Assembly (NCBI RefSeq): GCF_016458825.1
Contig: NZ_CP066744.1
Location: 191,001-255,000, forward strand
Source: Miniphocaeibacter halophilus
Lineage (GTDB): Bacteria; Bacillota; Clostridia; Tissierellales; Peptoniphilaceae
DNA: 64,000 nucleotides
Direction of reading: 5' to 3'
Part shown: in pieces, positions 41,899 through 52,090 of the stretch
Numbering within the stretch: position 1 is the first letter of the stretch
Layout: the number at the start of each line of letters is the position of its first letter
The notes under the pieces: model-generated
Seen by the model: only the letters and a program-made list of their open reading frames with translations
Databases searched by the model: none
Told to the model about the DNA's origin: nothing
Made by a program: the position numbers and the translations under genes

Positions 41899-44007
41899 AT
41901 GAATATAAGTCAATCTGTAAGAAAAAAAGATCATCGTGCAAAAATAGATGGTAGTGCAAAATATGTTGAAGACCTAAATATTGACGGAATGTTACAGGCA
42001 AGAGTACTCCGTTCTAAATATGCTAGAGCAAAAATTTTAAATATCAAAACACCTAGTTTACCTGAGGGTTATTTTATTGTAGATAAAAATGATGTTCCAG
42101 GTATTAATGAAGTACATATGGTAGAAGACGATACACCGGTTTTTGCTGACGGAATTGTAGAATTTATTGGGGATCCTATTTTAATGGTAGTTGGTCCGGA
42201 TTTAAAAATAGTCGACGAACTACTAAATAAAATAGTTGTTGACTATGAAGTTCTAACTCCAGTTTTAGACCCTGAAAAATCAGATACCGCCTTTTTTGAA
42301 TATGATTTTGGAAAAGGTGATGTTGAAGAAGCTTTTTCTAAAGCGGATAAGGTATATACTGAAACCTTTAGAACAGGTTACCAAGAACAGGCCTACTTAG
42401 AAGTTCAAGGTATGATTGGAGATTATCATGATGGAAAAGTTACTGTAAGAGGTTCTATGCAATGTCCTTACTATGTTCACGGTGCTGTTGCTAAGGCAAT
42501 GGGCTTAGAGGCAAGAAAGGTACAAATTATTCAAGATGTTACCGGCGGAGGCTTTGGAGGTAAAGAGGATTATCCTTCTTTATTAGGTTGTCAATTAGCT
42601 GTTGCATCCCATAAAGCAAAAAAACCTGTTAGATGTATTTTTGAAAGAAGAGAGGACATGGAATTTACTACTAAAAGACATCCTTCTATTTCAAAATATA
42701 AGGTAGCTGTTAAAGACGGTAAGGTAACCGCTATGGATATAGATGTAATTTTTGATGGCGGTGCCTATACAACTTTATCTGCAGTAGTTCTTCAAAGGGG
42801 ATTAATGTGCTCTAATGGAGTTTATAATGTTCCAAATTTAAAAGTTCATGGTAAGGCTGTAAAGACCAACACAACGCCTACTGGAGCCTACAGGGGTTTT
42901 GGTGCTCCACAAACCTTCTTTGCTGTTGAAACTATAATGAACAGAATTGCTAGAGATTTAAACATTGATGAAATAGACTTTAAGTTAGCCAATGTTGTAA
43001 AAGAAGGAGATTCTACATCTACTTCAGGAAAATTCCATTTCCACGTTCCTCTACCGGAAATGATGGAAAAAATACTGAAAAAATCAGATTATAGAAGAAA
43101 GAAGGAAGAATACAAAAATCAAACAGGTAGATACAGAAAAGGCATTGGATTTTCTTGGCATTTACATGGAGCAGGTTTTACCGGTTCAGCAGAAAGGGAT
43201 TTAATTAAAGCTGAAGTTAAATTATTAAAACACGCAAACAATAAGGTGGAAATATTAGCATCTAATGCCGATATTGGTCAAGGACTTAAAACTACTTTTT
43301 CTAAAATAGTGGCTAATGAGCTTAATATTCCTTACGAGGAAATTTTAATTAACAATCCGGATACAGATAGAGTTCCTGACTCTGGACCTACTGTAGCTTC
43401 ACGTTCCCTTATGGTTGTTGGAGAGCTTTTAAGAAGAGCTGCAATTAAATTAAGAAGCAATTGGATTGAAAACGAAGAACAGGTTATAATAGAAAATTTT
43501 AAAGAGCCGGATTTTGTTATACCTTTTGATATTAATGTTTTCCAAGGAGACGCTTATCCAACATATGCATGGGGTGCACAAATTATTGAACTGGAAATTG
43601 ATACCTTAACAGGTGGCCATAAAGTAATAGGAGTTTGGTCCTCCTTTGATGTTGGTACACCAATAGATATGAATATAGTTGTTGGACAAATGGAGGGTGG
43701 ACTTTTACAAGGTATTGGATATTCCCATATGGAAAATATGGATTATGACAATAAGGGTAGAATTAGAAATAATAGTTTTACCGACTATATAATTCCTACT
43801 GCTGCCGATATTCCATTCTTTGATGTAGATATGCATATTGTAGAATATCCGTTAGGACCTTATGGGGCAAAAGGAGCCGGAGAGCTACCTTTAGTAGGAG
43901 TTGCCAGTGCATATATAGAAGCTGTTGAAAATGCAACTAAATCAAACATTAATCATAACCCTATAACAATGGAAGAAACTTTAGTAGCATTTAAGGAGGC
44001 AAAATAA
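41899..44007 (+). CDS. Molybdenum hydroxylase large subunit, xanthine dehydrogenase type
   Basis: Molybdopterin-binding catalytic subunit, 702 residues. It has GGGFGGKED near 215, AYRGFGAPQ near 332, the C-terminal GAKGAGELPL with the catalytic Glu, and SADIGQG-like ASNADIGQGL. The N-terminal DGSAKYVEDL is the usual family start. It hydroxylates a heterocycle such as xanthine or hypoxanthine; the substrate is not fixed by sequence. It is the first of three genes, with a one-base overlap to the Fe-S subunit. No cofactor maturation gene is present in the window. Confidence 0.93.
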   Translation: MNISQSVRKKDHRAKIDGSAKYVEDLNIDGMLQARVLRSKYARAKILNIKTPSLPEGYFIVDKNDVPGINEVHMVEDDTPVFADGIVEFIGDPILMVVGPDLKIVDELLNKIVVDYEVLTPVLDPEKSDTAFFEYDFGKGDVEEAFSKADKVYTETFRTGYQEQAYLEVQGMIGDYHDGKVTVRGSMQCPYYVHGAVAKAMGLEARKVQIIQDVTGGGFGGKEDYPSLLGCQLAVASHKAKKPVRCIFERREDMEFTTKRHPSISKYKVAVKDGKVTAMDIDVIFDGGAYTTLSAVVLQRGLMCSNGVYNVPNLKVHGKAVKTNTTPTGAYRGFGAPQTFFAVETIMNRIARDLNIDEIDFKLANVVKEGDSTSTSGKFHFHVPLPEMMEKILKKSDYRRKKEEYKNQTGRYRKGIGFSWHLHGAGFTGSAERDLIKAEVKLLKHANNKVEILASNADIGQGLKTTFSKIVANELNIPYEEILINNPDTDRVPDSGPTVASRSLMVVGELLRRAAIKLRSNWIENEEQVIIENFKEPDFVIPFDINVFQGDAYPTYAWGAQIIELEIDTLTGGHKVIGVWSSFDVGTPIDMNIVVGQMEGGLLQGIGYSHMENMDYDNKGRIRNNSFTDYIIPTAADIPFFDVDMHIVEYPLGPYGAKGAGELPLVGVASAYIEAVENATKSNINHNPITMEETLVAFKEAK

Positions 44008-44483
44008 TGAATAATACTATTAAATTTATTCTTGATGGAAAAAATGTAGAATATAATGGAAATCCTTCTGAAAGACTACTAGATGTACTTCGTAATTATT
44101 TTCATTCCACCGGTGTAAAATGTGGATGTAAAGAAGGCGAATGTGGTGCTTGTTCAGTTTTAATAGATGGAGTTTTAGCAAATTCCTGTATGCTTACTGT
44201 TGGAAGAATTGAAAACTGTGAAGTAATGACCATTGAAGGATTTAGTAAAACTAAAAAATTTGATGTAATAGATAAGGCCTATAGCTCTGTTGGAGCAGTC
44301 CAATGCGGTTTTTGTATTCCTGGAATGGTACTGGCTACAGAATACTTACTAAGTCAAAATCCAAATCCAACAGAAGAGGAAATAAGAGATGGTATTTCCG
44401 GAAATCTATGTCGTTGTACAGGCTATAATGCCATTGTAAGAGCTGTTGGTATTGCTGCAAAGGAAGGTGAAGGATTATGGTAA
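44007..44483 (+). CDS. Molybdenum hydroxylase 2Fe-2S subunit
   Basis: Electron-transfer subunit of 158 residues. The N-terminal plant-type cluster has CGCKEGECGACSVLIDG plus a downstream Cys (NSCML). The C-terminal helical cluster has CGFCIPGM and NLCRCTGY. Both clusters are complete. It overlaps the FAD subunit by 7 bases. Confidence 0.96.
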   Translation: MNNTIKFILDGKNVEYNGNPSERLLDVLRNYFHSTGVKCGCKEGECGACSVLIDGVLANSCMLTVGRIENCEVMTIEGFSKTKKFDVIDKAYSSVGAVQCGFCIPGMVLATEYLLSQNPNPTEEEIRDGISGNLCRCTGYNAIVRAVGIAAKEGEGLW

Positions 44484-45295
44484 AAAACTATACACCTAAA
44501 TCATTAGATGAAGCATTAGAATTAATGAAAAATAATGAGTTAGTTCCTTTTGCTGGTGGTACAGATTTAATGGTTAAAAATGATGAATCATTAAATTACA
44601 TTTATTTATATAAAATACCTGAATTAAAAAAAGTATATAAGGAAGATTCCTACTTAAAATTAGGAGCAGCCTCTACTTTTACAGAATTAATTGAAAATAA
44701 ATTAATACCTGAAATATTAAGAGATGCTTTAAAGAAAATTGCTGCACCGGCTATTCGAAATTTTGGAACAATTGGCGGTAATATTGGAAATGGTTCTTCT
44801 AAGGCAGATTCCGTTTTAATATTTATGGTTTTAGATGCATATATTAAAGTACAGTCTAAAAATAATGAAAGAGTAATTCCTATTAAAGATTTTTATAAGG
44901 GCAATAAGAAACTGGATTTAAATAAGGATGAATTAATTACAGAAATCTGGTTACCTGAAAAAGAATATACGAATTATGTCTATGAAAAAGTTGGAGCTAG
45001 ACAGGCTTTAGCAATTTCAAGAGTTGATTTTGCAGGAATAATAGATATTGAGGACAATATTATTAAACACATTGCAGTAGCTATTGGTGCCATAGAGGAT
45101 TTAATAATAAGAAGACCTGATATTGACAATCTACTAATTGGTAAAACAATTGAGGAAGCAAAGTCCTTAAAAGAAGAATATTTAAATAAATACAGTGAAG
45201 CTATTAATCCGAGAGCTGGAAGAGTTTCTGTAGAATATAGAAAAGATGTTTCTATGAATTTCTTAAATTACTTTTTAGAATCAAAGGGAATTTAG
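44477..45295 (+). CDS. Molybdenum hydroxylase FAD subunit
   Basis: A 272-residue subunit of the CO dehydrogenase/xanthine dehydrogenase medium-chain family. FAD motifs are VPFAGGTDLMV (about 18-28) and IRNFGTIGGNIGNGSSKAD (about 93-111). It passes electrons from the Fe-S subunit to NAD or another acceptor. It ends the operon just before a terminator. Confidence 0.95.
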   Translation: MVKNYTPKSLDEALELMKNNELVPFAGGTDLMVKNDESLNYIYLYKIPELKKVYKEDSYLKLGAASTFTELIENKLIPEILRDALKKIAAPAIRNFGTIGGNIGNGSSKADSVLIFMVLDAYIKVQSKNNERVIPIKDFYKGNKKLDLNKDELITEIWLPEKEYTNYVYEKVGARQALAISRVDFAGIIDIEDNIIKHIAVAIGAIEDLIIRRPDIDNLLIGKTIEEAKSLKEEYLNKYSEAINPRAGRVSVEYRKDVSMNFLNYFLESKGI

Positions 45296-45303
45296 CATAT
45301 TAA

Positions 45304-45344
45304 AAAATGTCCTATAAACTTTTTAAAGGTTTGTAGGACATTTT
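45304..45344 (+). terminator. Terminator of the xanthine dehydrogenase-type operon
   Basis: AAAATGTCCTATAAAC pairs with GTTTGTAGGACATTTT (one G-U pair), followed by a T-rich tail. Confidence 0.85.
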
Positions 45345-45399
45345 ATTGTTTAATAAATCCATTAATTTACTTTTTTATTTTTCAAAATTTACTATGGAC

Positions 45400-45846
45400 T
45401 TAGGAGTTTTTATTATATATTTTAATTAAAATCATAGATAGAAATTGTAATATATTTAATATTAGTAAGAAAAATAAAAACAACTCTATTCCAAGTATAA
45501 TACTATTAATTCTAAAAATTCCTATTTTCCTAAAAATATAGATGGAAATAAATAATAATACTATTGTAAAAAATACTATTATTGAAGTTTTCATTACCCC
45601 GCCTATTGTTTTTTTAATATAACTTTTTTCCCTGTTATAAAAAATAATATTATAATAAATAAAATTTACAACAATTATAGATATACCAATTAAAAATACA
45701 AGAAATAATCTATTACTATCATATGCCTTTAAACCGGTATTAAAAATAGTAGTAAAAATTAAATAAAATAATATGCTGATTATTAAATTTAATATACATG
45801 GAATTATAAATAATTTTGTATTTGTATATATTTTTCTATTTTTCAT
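45400..45846 (-). CDS. Membrane protein of unknown function
   Basis: A 148-residue protein with four long hydrophobic helices (about 12-32, 45-65, 87-107 and 117-140) and a basic loop, FYNREKSYIKKTIGG. No recognised family. It stands alone between the molybdenum hydroxylase and asparaginase genes; the 108 bases upstream hold no clear promoter. Confidence 0.6.
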   Translation of the reverse strand: MKNRKIYTNTKLFIIPCILNLIISILFYLIFTTIFNTGLKAYDSNRLFLVFLIGISIIVVNFIYYNIIFYNREKSYIKKTIGGVMKTSIIVFFTIVLLFISIYIFRKIGIFRINSIILGIELFLFFLLILNILQFLSMILIKIYNKNS

Positions 45847-45954
45847 TTTTGCTCTCCCAAATTTATATCTCTATATATTAATACGAATATAAATTGGAAA
45901 ATGTTACAAAATATAAGAACTAAGTAATATTTTTATATTATTTGTAAATTACTA

Positions 45955-46956
45955 CTAAATATCATATAGGGTATCGTAGTTTATTTGTCTATTAAACAAC
46001 TCTTTAAATTTAGTATAGTCCCCTTTTCCTTCAGCCATAGCCCACATTAATTTAACAACTGTTGCTTCAATTGTCATATCAAAGGATTCTAAAATACTAA
46101 GTTCTCCCTTTAATCTCTGTCCAACTTCATAAACCATTAAATCCGAGCCTTCCATTGGAACCTGTGTTGTTATTACAATAATTTTATTTCCAGAATACTT
46201 TTTAGATAATTTAATGAACTTGTCAAAAATATGTTTTGGAATACCACCTACCCCGTAGGATTCAATAATAATACAGGTATAGTGTTCAAATATAAAATCT
46301 AAAATATCCCCTTCTATTGTTGGAATTAACTTTAATAAAAATACAGAATTGTTTAAATCAAAATAAAAATCCGGTCTATTTTGTTTTTCTTCATTCTGAA
46401 TAAATCTAATAATTTTATTATCTTGAATTGTAGCTAAAACCGGATAATTTAAACTGGAAAAAGCATCGTAACTCTTTGTTTTTTCTTTTCTTCCTCTTGT
46501 TCCTGCAATTACCTTTCCATTAAAAACAATTACAACATTGTTGGACTTTTCACTACTTGCATATGTTATACTGTTGACTAAATTCATTTTAGCATCTGTT
46601 ATTTCATTGCTTATGGATTTTTGTGCCCCTGTAATTACAATGGGTTTTCTAGAGTTTTGTATTAAGTAGGAAAGTGCTGCAGCTGTATAGGCTAAGGTAT
46701 CGGTACCATGAGTTACTACAAAGCCATCATAATTTTCATAGTGTTTCTCAATTGTTTTAGCAATTAAAATCCAATTTTCCACTCTAATATCTGTACTATC
46801 TATATTTAATAAATCCAGTGTATCTATTTCCACACCTTCAAGTTTTATATTAAGATATTCTAATAGCTGAGTTGAGCTAATTCCTGGAACCAATCCATTC
46901 TCCGTTTTTATTGAAGCTATTGTCCCTCCAGTAGATATTATTAACACTCTTTTCAT
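45955..46956 (-). CDS. ansA: L-asparaginase, type I
   Basis: Hydrolyses asparagine to aspartate. The 333 residues have no signal peptide, so it is cytoplasmic. Catalytic threonines lie in STGGTIAS (8-15) and THGTDTLAYTAA (about 85-96), with Lys in ITGAQKS. It follows the PHP phosphatase by 19 bases on the same strand and is probably co-transcribed. Confidence 0.95.
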   Translation of the reverse strand: MKRVLIISTGGTIASIKTENGLVPGISSTQLLEYLNIKLEGVEIDTLDLLNIDSTDIRVENWILIAKTIEKHYENYDGFVVTHGTDTLAYTAAALSYLIQNSRKPIVITGAQKSISNEITDAKMNLVNSITYASSEKSNNVVIVFNGKVIAGTRGRKEKTKSYDAFSSLNYPVLATIQDNKIIRFIQNEEKQNRPDFYFDLNNSVFLLKLIPTIEGDILDFIFEHYTCIIIESYGVGGIPKHIFDKFIKLSKKYSGNKIIVITTQVPMEGSDLMVYEVGQRLKGELSILESFDMTIEATVVKLMWAMAEGKGDYTKFKELFNRQINYDTLYDI

Positions 46957-46975
46957 ATTCTTTCTTTATTCCTCA

Positions 46976-47773
46976 CTAAAATTCTATTTTTTTAGGAACT
47001 CGTTTTTCAAAAACGTAAACTCCCTTAAAGCCTAATTCCTTTAACATTTCACAGGCCTCAAACACCCCTTCTCCAATATCTTCTTTTCTATGGGCATCAG
47101 AACCTATTGTAATGATTTCTCCACCAAGTTCCCTATACCATTTTAGCACTTCTTTTTTTGGATGCATATAACTTAAACCCGCTCTTATTCCTGCAGTATT
47201 AACTTCTATACCCTTATTATTTTTAATAAGATACTTTAAAATTTCCTCAATAATATCCTTATATTCAATTATATTTGGTATTGTTTTATTACTTGGAGCG
47301 TATCTGTCAATATAGTCAATATGACCAAGTACATCGAAGTTTTTTGTACTTTCTACTGCTTTTAACATTTCTGTATAATATAATTTATACAAATCCCTTG
47401 GAGGATATTTATAAAATAATCTATCTAAAACAATATCTTGTTCCTTTAGAGAATGAATTGACCCAATAATAAAATCAAAGTCGAATTGACTTGTTATTTC
47501 ATCATTTTTCTTTGCTGTTTCATATTGAATTCCTACTTCAATTCCATAAAGAACCTTAATTTTGTCCTTGTATTTTTCTTTTAATATTTTTACTTTTTCA
47601 AAATAGCCGGGTATATCTATACCGTCTTCATAATTATCTGTAACTTTTATTAAATCCATATGATCAGTTACGGCAATATATTTAAGATTTTTATTTATTG
47701 CAGCCTGAATATTTTCTTCAATTGGTGTTTTTGAGTCAAAAGAAAACTCTGAATGATTGTGTAAGTCTATCAT
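46976..47773 (-). CDS. PHP family phosphatase, histidinol-phosphatase-like
   Basis: A 265-residue metal-dependent phosphatase. PHP motifs are DLHNHSEFS (3-11), AVTDHMD, GIEVG, GSIHSL and the final GSDAHRKEDIG. It matches the HisJ/HisK form of histidinol phosphatase. No other his gene is near, so another phosphoester substrate is possible. GGAGG lies upstream of the ATG. Confidence 0.88.
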   Translation of the reverse strand: MIDLHNHSEFSFDSKTPIEENIQAAINKNLKYIAVTDHMDLIKVTDNYEDGIDIPGYFEKVKILKEKYKDKIKVLYGIEVGIQYETAKKNDEITSQFDFDFIIGSIHSLKEQDIVLDRLFYKYPPRDLYKLYYTEMLKAVESTKNFDVLGHIDYIDRYAPSNKTIPNIIEYKDIIEEILKYLIKNNKGIEVNTAGIRAGLSYMHPKKEVLKWYRELGGEIITIGSDAHRKEDIGEGVFEACEMLKELGFKGVYVFEKRVPKKIEF

Positions 47774-47871
47774 ATTCCCTCCTATGTTTAATCTATATTA
47801 CAATTATACAATACTTATGTTAAATTAATTTAAACAAATAAATTTTATATAGAAATTTCTAAAGGACATAA

Positions 47872-47899
47872 AAATGACCATTCATAAGAATGGCCATTT
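47872..47899 (-). terminator. Terminator of ilvE
   Basis: On the - strand AAATGGCCATTC pairs with GAATGGTCATTT (one G-U pair) around TTAT, followed by a short T-rich tail. It begins 5 bases after the ilvE stop. Confidence 0.8.
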
Positions 47900-47903
47900 G
47901 CTT

Positions 47904-48815
47904 TTACCAAACAGGTATAGTCAAATATTTATACTTGTCTATTTTCCCAACTCCAACTTTTGCAAATATCTCTTTTAATTTCCTACAAACTTCACCTTCA
48001 TGACCGGTTCCAATTCTTCTATCATCTGCTTCAACAACTGCAGTAACCTCCATTGCAGTTCCGGAGAAGAACACCTCTTGGCTATTATATAATTCGGTTC
48101 TTGCTACAGATCTTTCAACAACTTCCATACCAAGTTCTTCTTTTGCTAGCTTCATTACTAAGGCCCTTGTTATTCCCTCTAAAATATCGTCTGATGGCGG
48201 TGGTGTAATAAGCTTGTCATTTTTAACAAAGAAGATATTTTCTCCAGGTCCTTCACAAACAAAACCTGCATTAGTTAAAAATATTGCTTCGTCATATCCC
48301 TTACTTATTACTTCTAGACCTGCTAAAGCTGAATTTAAATATCCTGCTGTAGCCTTTGTTCTTGGTGGTAAAGAAGTGTCTGAGATTCTTCTCCAACTGG
48401 AAACTGCAACTCTTAATTCATCCTTCCCGGAATATGAGTCAAGTGGTTGTGTATATATAATGATTCTGTCATCCATTTCCATTAAAGACGGTTTTAATGT
48501 TTCAGCACCCTTATATACAATTGGTCTTATATATGTAGTTGTTTTACAATTATTTGCTTTTAACAACTCAACTGTATAATCACATAATTCTTCAGATGTA
48601 TAAGGAATTTTCATATTTAAACATTTACATGATTCTAAAAGTCTATCATAATGTTCCTTCATACAAAAACCATATAACTGCTCTTCCTCATCATCCCAGT
48701 AAGCCCTAATTCCTTCAAAGCAAGCTAAGCCATAATTAAATGCTTTAGATCTTATACTTATGCTTACAGATGATTCATCTACTATTTCTCCTTGATAAAA
48801 TACTTTTTGTGTCAT
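47904..48815 (-). CDS. ilvE: Branched-chain amino acid aminotransferase
   Basis: PLP enzyme of fold type IV, 303 residues. The PLP lysine lies in PRTKATAGYLNS (about Lys153-155), and EGPGENIFFV and GITR carry cofactor contacts. The N-terminal FNYGLACFEGIRAYW is typical of BCAT. AGGAGG lies 5 bases before the ATG. No T-box or leader peptide is visible upstream. It may also serve amino acid breakdown. Confidence 0.94.
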   Translation of the reverse strand: MTQKVFYQGEIVDESSVSISIRSKAFNYGLACFEGIRAYWDDEEEQLYGFCMKEHYDRLLESCKCLNMKIPYTSEELCDYTVELLKANNCKTTTYIRPIVYKGAETLKPSLMEMDDRIIIYTQPLDSYSGKDELRVAVSSWRRISDTSLPPRTKATAGYLNSALAGLEVISKGYDEAIFLTNAGFVCEGPGENIFFVKNDKLITPPPSDDILEGITRALVMKLAKEELGMEVVERSVARTELYNSQEVFFSGTAMEVTAVVEADDRRIGTGHEGEVCRKLKEIFAKVGVGKIDKYKYLTIPVW

Positions 48816-49085
48816 ATAATCCTCCTGGTTCCTTTAGCATATTAAATTATTATGAATAATATCATATAACTTATTTATATATTTTGCAAGAATATAAAAT
48901 TTTATATATTATTATTATACATCATGTTCCTATTCTTTTTAATAAAAACTACTAGTAATTTAAGTTTTTTAGTAATAAGTGATTATTCTTTACTATAGTT
49001 TTTTATATTAGCATATATATTTGTTTAGTAATATACGAAAATTTGATATAATGATAAAGAATAGGATTTATTTACTAATTACAAT
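48816..49085. other. AT-rich intergenic region
   Basis: It lies between divergent ilvE and the AI-2E-like gene. An extended -10 (TTGATATAAT, ending near 49053) serves the + gene. Nothing else is recognisable. Confidence 0.6.
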
Positions 49086-49097
49086 TTGGAGGTATAT

Positions 49098-49616
49098 ATG
49101 AAAATTATTAAAGGATATATATCTGAAATATTATTTAGAACAAAAAGAAATTTATTACAGTATATTTTATCATTGGTTATTCTTGCACTAATAATGACTT
49201 TTACCGCTTTTATCGGTTTGAAGATCATTGGTATACATAATACTTTATTAAAATCTCTTTTAGTTGGAATAGCAAGTATTCTTCCTGCAATTGGTTCAGG
49301 AATAATAATGATTCCATGGATAATAGTAAGATTATTGGCAAAAAATATAGAATTAGCAGGTCAACTGGCAATCGTATACATAATATTAATAATAGTAAAA
49401 CAGGTATTGGAGCCATATATTAACGGGAGTAAGTACAGTATTAGACCGCTAATTACCATAGCTATTTTTCTCATAGGATATATATTTGGCAGACTTACAG
49501 GAGCAATAATAACTTCGTTTATATTGTTGATTATTGCCACATTATTTGAAGTTTTAGATATTCAAAATTATGCAAGATGGGCTAATAGAAGAAAAAGAAA
49601 AGAAAGAAGTATTTAA
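49098..49616 (+). CDS. Half-length AI-2E (PerM/YtvI) family membrane protein
   Basis: A 172-residue protein with about five helices. The central LLVGIASILPAIGSGIIMIPWIIV and the QVLEPYINGSKYSIRPLI loop match the C-terminal half of AI-2E/PerM permeases, where P-x-x-G-x-x-(I/V)-P and E-P are conserved. Full members have about 340 residues. Upstream DNA shows no trace of the missing half, so the gene appears naturally short. ATG 49098 follows GGAGG by 6 bases. Transport of AI-2 should not be assumed. Confidence 0.72.
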   Translation: MKIIKGYISEILFRTKRNLLQYILSLVILALIMTFTAFIGLKIIGIHNTLLKSLLVGIASILPAIGSGIIMIPWIIVRLLAKNIELAGQLAIVYIILIIVKQVLEPYINGSKYSIRPLITIAIFLIGYIFGRLTGAIITSFILLIIATLFEVLDIQNYARWANRRKRKERSI

Positions 49617-49630
49617 CTTATTTCAAAGTA

Positions 49631-49660
49631 AAAATCCAACCTCTTAAGAGGTTGGATTTT
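49631..49660. terminator. Bidirectional terminator between AI-2E-like gene and pgi
   Basis: A 30-base perfect palindrome (AAAATCCAACCTCTT and its complement). It gives a strong hairpin with flanking A and T on both strands. Confidence 0.93.
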
Positions 49661-49667
49661 ATTTTAA

Positions 49668-50951
49668 TTAATAACCAGGTTTGCCAAGTAATTTAAACAT
49701 CTGTGTTTTATATTCTTCTACTCCCGGTTGATTAAATGGATTAACTTCCAATAAATAACCGGAAACAGCTACTGTAATTTCAAAGAAATACAATAATTCT
49801 CCTAAATTTTTTTCGTCTAATTTATCTATTTCAATTTTTATATTAGGTACCCCACCTTTTACATGGGCAACTACTGTACCTTCCATTGCTTTCTTATTTA
49901 CATAGTCTACACTTTTTCCCGCTATATAATTTAGTCCATCTAAATTAGCTTCTTCTTCATTTATATTTAAATTCTTTTCAGGGTTTTCTATGGAAATTAC
50001 CGTTTCAAAAATATTTCTAACTCCATCTTGTATCATTTGTCCCATTGAGTGTAAGTCGGTAGTAAAAATAGTTGATGCTGGAAATATTCCCTTTCCATCT
50101 TTTCCTTCAGATTCTCCAAAAAGCTGTTTCCACCATTCTGCTAAATATCTCATTTTTTCTTCATAGGACACTAAAATTTCAATAGCCTTGTTTTCATCAT
50201 ATAAGACTTCTCTTGCAGTAGCATATTGTAAAGCAATGTTGTCTTCAAAATTCTTTGTAGTATATTTTTTTCTACCAAGTCTTGCACCTTCCATTAACTC
50301 GTCAATATTAACTCCTGCTGCAGCTAATGGTAAAAGACCTACTGCTGTAAGAACTGAAAATCTTCCACCAACATCATCAGGTACAACAAAGCTTTCATAT
50401 CCTACTTCATTAGCAAGTCCCTTTAAGGCCCCTTTTTCTTTATCTGTTGTAACATAAATTCTTTTAACGGATTCTTCTTTCCCATATTTCTTTTCAATAG
50501 CTTCCTTTAAAAATCTAAAAGCTACTGCCGGTTCTGTAGTAGTTCCGGATTTTGAAATAACATTAAGGCTGTAGTCCTTGTCTTTTAAATAATCCAATAG
50601 CTCTACCATATAGGTTGAGCTTAAGTGGTGACCTGCATATATTAATTCAACTCCATCTAATTTTCCAAAATATGGCTTTATTGCATTTTCTACAGCCTTA
50701 GTTCCTAAATAACTTCCACCTATTCCAATAACTACTAAGACCTCTGAATCCTTTTTAATTTTTTCTGCAGATTTTTTTATTCTGTCATATTCTTCCTTAT
50801 TATAATTTTCCGGTAAATCTATCCAACCTAAAAAGTCATTTCCCTCACCGGTCTTACTAAGTAACTTGTCTAGTGCACCAAAAGATTTTTCCTTTATACT
50901 TTCAATTTTCTTTTCAATTCCGGAATTAGTTAAATCTAGCTTCACAGTCAT
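49668..50951 (-). CDS. pgi: Glucose-6-phosphate isomerase
   Basis: Interconverts glucose 6-phosphate and fructose 6-phosphate. The 427 residues are the shorter Firmicutes form. [24 protein letters not shown] and the downstream [13 protein letters not shown] are diagnostic. GGAGG lies 6 bases before the ATG and within the end of the phosphatase gene, which it overlaps by 26 bases. Confidence 0.96.
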   Translation of the reverse strand: MTVKLDLTNSGIEKKIESIKEKSFGALDKLLSKTGEGNDFLGWIDLPENYNKEEYDRIKKSAEKIKKDSEVLVVIGIGGSYLGTKAVENAIKPYFGKLDGVELIYAGHHLSSTYMVELLDYLKDKDYSLNVISKSGTTTEPAVAFRFLKEAIEKKYGKEESVKRIYVTTDKEKGALKGLANEVGYESFVVPDDVGGRFSVLTAVGLLPLAAAGVNIDELMEGARLGRKKYTTKNFEDNIALQYATAREVLYDENKAIEILVSYEEKMRYLAEWWKQLFGESEGKDGKGIFPASTIFTTDLHSMGQMIQDGVRNIFETVISIENPEKNLNINEEEANLDGLNYIAGKSVDYVNKKAMEGTVVAHVKGGVPNIKIEIDKLDEKNLGELLYFFEITVAVSGYLLEVNPFNQPGVEEYKTQMFKLLGKPGY

Positions 50952-52080
50952 TTTCGTCCTCCAATCTCTCTATTAGCATAATTGCTATATCATCCTCTTG
51001 TGCTCCCCATCTATAAGCAGAAACGGAGTTCACAATATTATCTAACATATTTCCTCTATTTTTTTTCATAACCTGTATTAGCCTATCTATTCCATAAAAC
51101 TCATTAAAATAGTCCTTTGTTTCGGTTATTCCATCGGTATAAAATAAAATTTTATCTCCTATATTTAATTTTATTTTACTTTCTATATATTTACCTTTAG
51201 CAAAAATAAAGGAAATTGGCAATCCTGTACCTTCAATTAACTCTATTGAGCCATCTTCACTCATTTTTATAGGAACAGCATTATGTCCTGCATTTACATA
51301 AATAAATTCATTTTTACTTATGGTATAGACACCATAAAAAATTGTAAAGTACTTGTTGTCCTCTAAATTTAATTCTGCAAATCTTTTAGTTAACTCCCCT
51401 AATAATAAATTAGGTGTAATTGCTTTTTGACTTTTTACCAATGATCTTACGGTTTGTCTTATAAACATAGTTATTAAAGATGCCGATACTCCATGACCAA
51501 CTACATCTGCAATATACAGACAAATAGTATCTTGGTCTAAAGAAATTATATCAAACATATCACCAGATAAAAATTGAGAAGGTATATAGCGATAATCGAC
51601 ACAAATACCATTATGATCTCCTTTATCGGGAAGTAAAGCTTTTTGTACATTTTTTGCATCATTTAATTCTTTTCTAGTTTGTTTTGCAACTTTCTCATAG
51701 CGTTTAATGGAAATTACCTCTATTGTTATATTTCTAAAACTTTCAACAATTGCAAAGACTTCTCCGTTTTCATTATATATAGGAGTGCTTCTAACTAAGT
51801 AAGTATCTCCTTCAAACTCTATGTTTTTACTGGAATAATATTTACTTTCAAACTCCGAAACTCTTGTACCTAATGGTATTCCTCTTTCAATATTATTTTC
51901 ATCGTAACAATTTTCTCCCTCATTGTTTCCATTTGAGTCAATCATTACTTCATTTTCATAGAGTATTATTCCACTAGGGTCTATAATTCTTATCCAGTCA
52001 GGTAAATAGTCACTAATTCTCTTATTGTTGGCTTTCAAAACCGAATTAATAGTTTTTACATTATTTTTCTTTCCAAACAT
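50926..52080 (-). CDS. SpoIIE/RsbU-type PP2C phosphatase with N-terminal PAS-like domain
   Basis: A 384-residue cytoplasmic Ser/Thr phosphatase. A PAS-like sensor covers about 20-125 ([16 protein letters not shown]), a helical linker 125-150, and SpoIIE-type PP2C about 155-375. Metal-binding aspartates are in [20 protein letters not shown] and EDDIA. Such enzymes usually dephosphorylate anti-anti-sigma factors. No sigma factor or STAS gene is near. It overlaps pgi and follows the methyltransferase by 10 bases. Confidence 0.9.
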   Translation of the reverse strand: MFGKKNNVKTINSVLKANNKRISDYLPDWIRIIDPSGIILYENEVMIDSNGNNEGENCYDENNIERGIPLGTRVSEFESKYYSSKNIEFEGDTYLVRSTPIYNENGEVFAIVESFRNITIEVISIKRYEKVAKQTRKELNDAKNVQKALLPDKGDHNGICVDYRYIPSQFLSGDMFDIISLDQDTICLYIADVVGHGVSASLITMFIRQTVRSLVKSQKAITPNLLLGELTKRFAELNLEDNKYFTIFYGVYTISKNEFIYVNAGHNAVPIKMSEDGSIELIEGTGLPISFIFAKGKYIESKIKLNIGDKILFYTDGITETKDYFNEFYGIDRLIQVMKKNRGNMLDNIVNSVSAYRWGAQEDDIAIMLIERLEDENDCEARFN

Positions 52081-52090
52081 TCCTTCCCTC

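Noticed and set aside
48816..49085. T-box or leader peptide before ilvE
   Set aside because: No T-box core, no terminator and no short ORF rich in Leu, Ile or Val was found.
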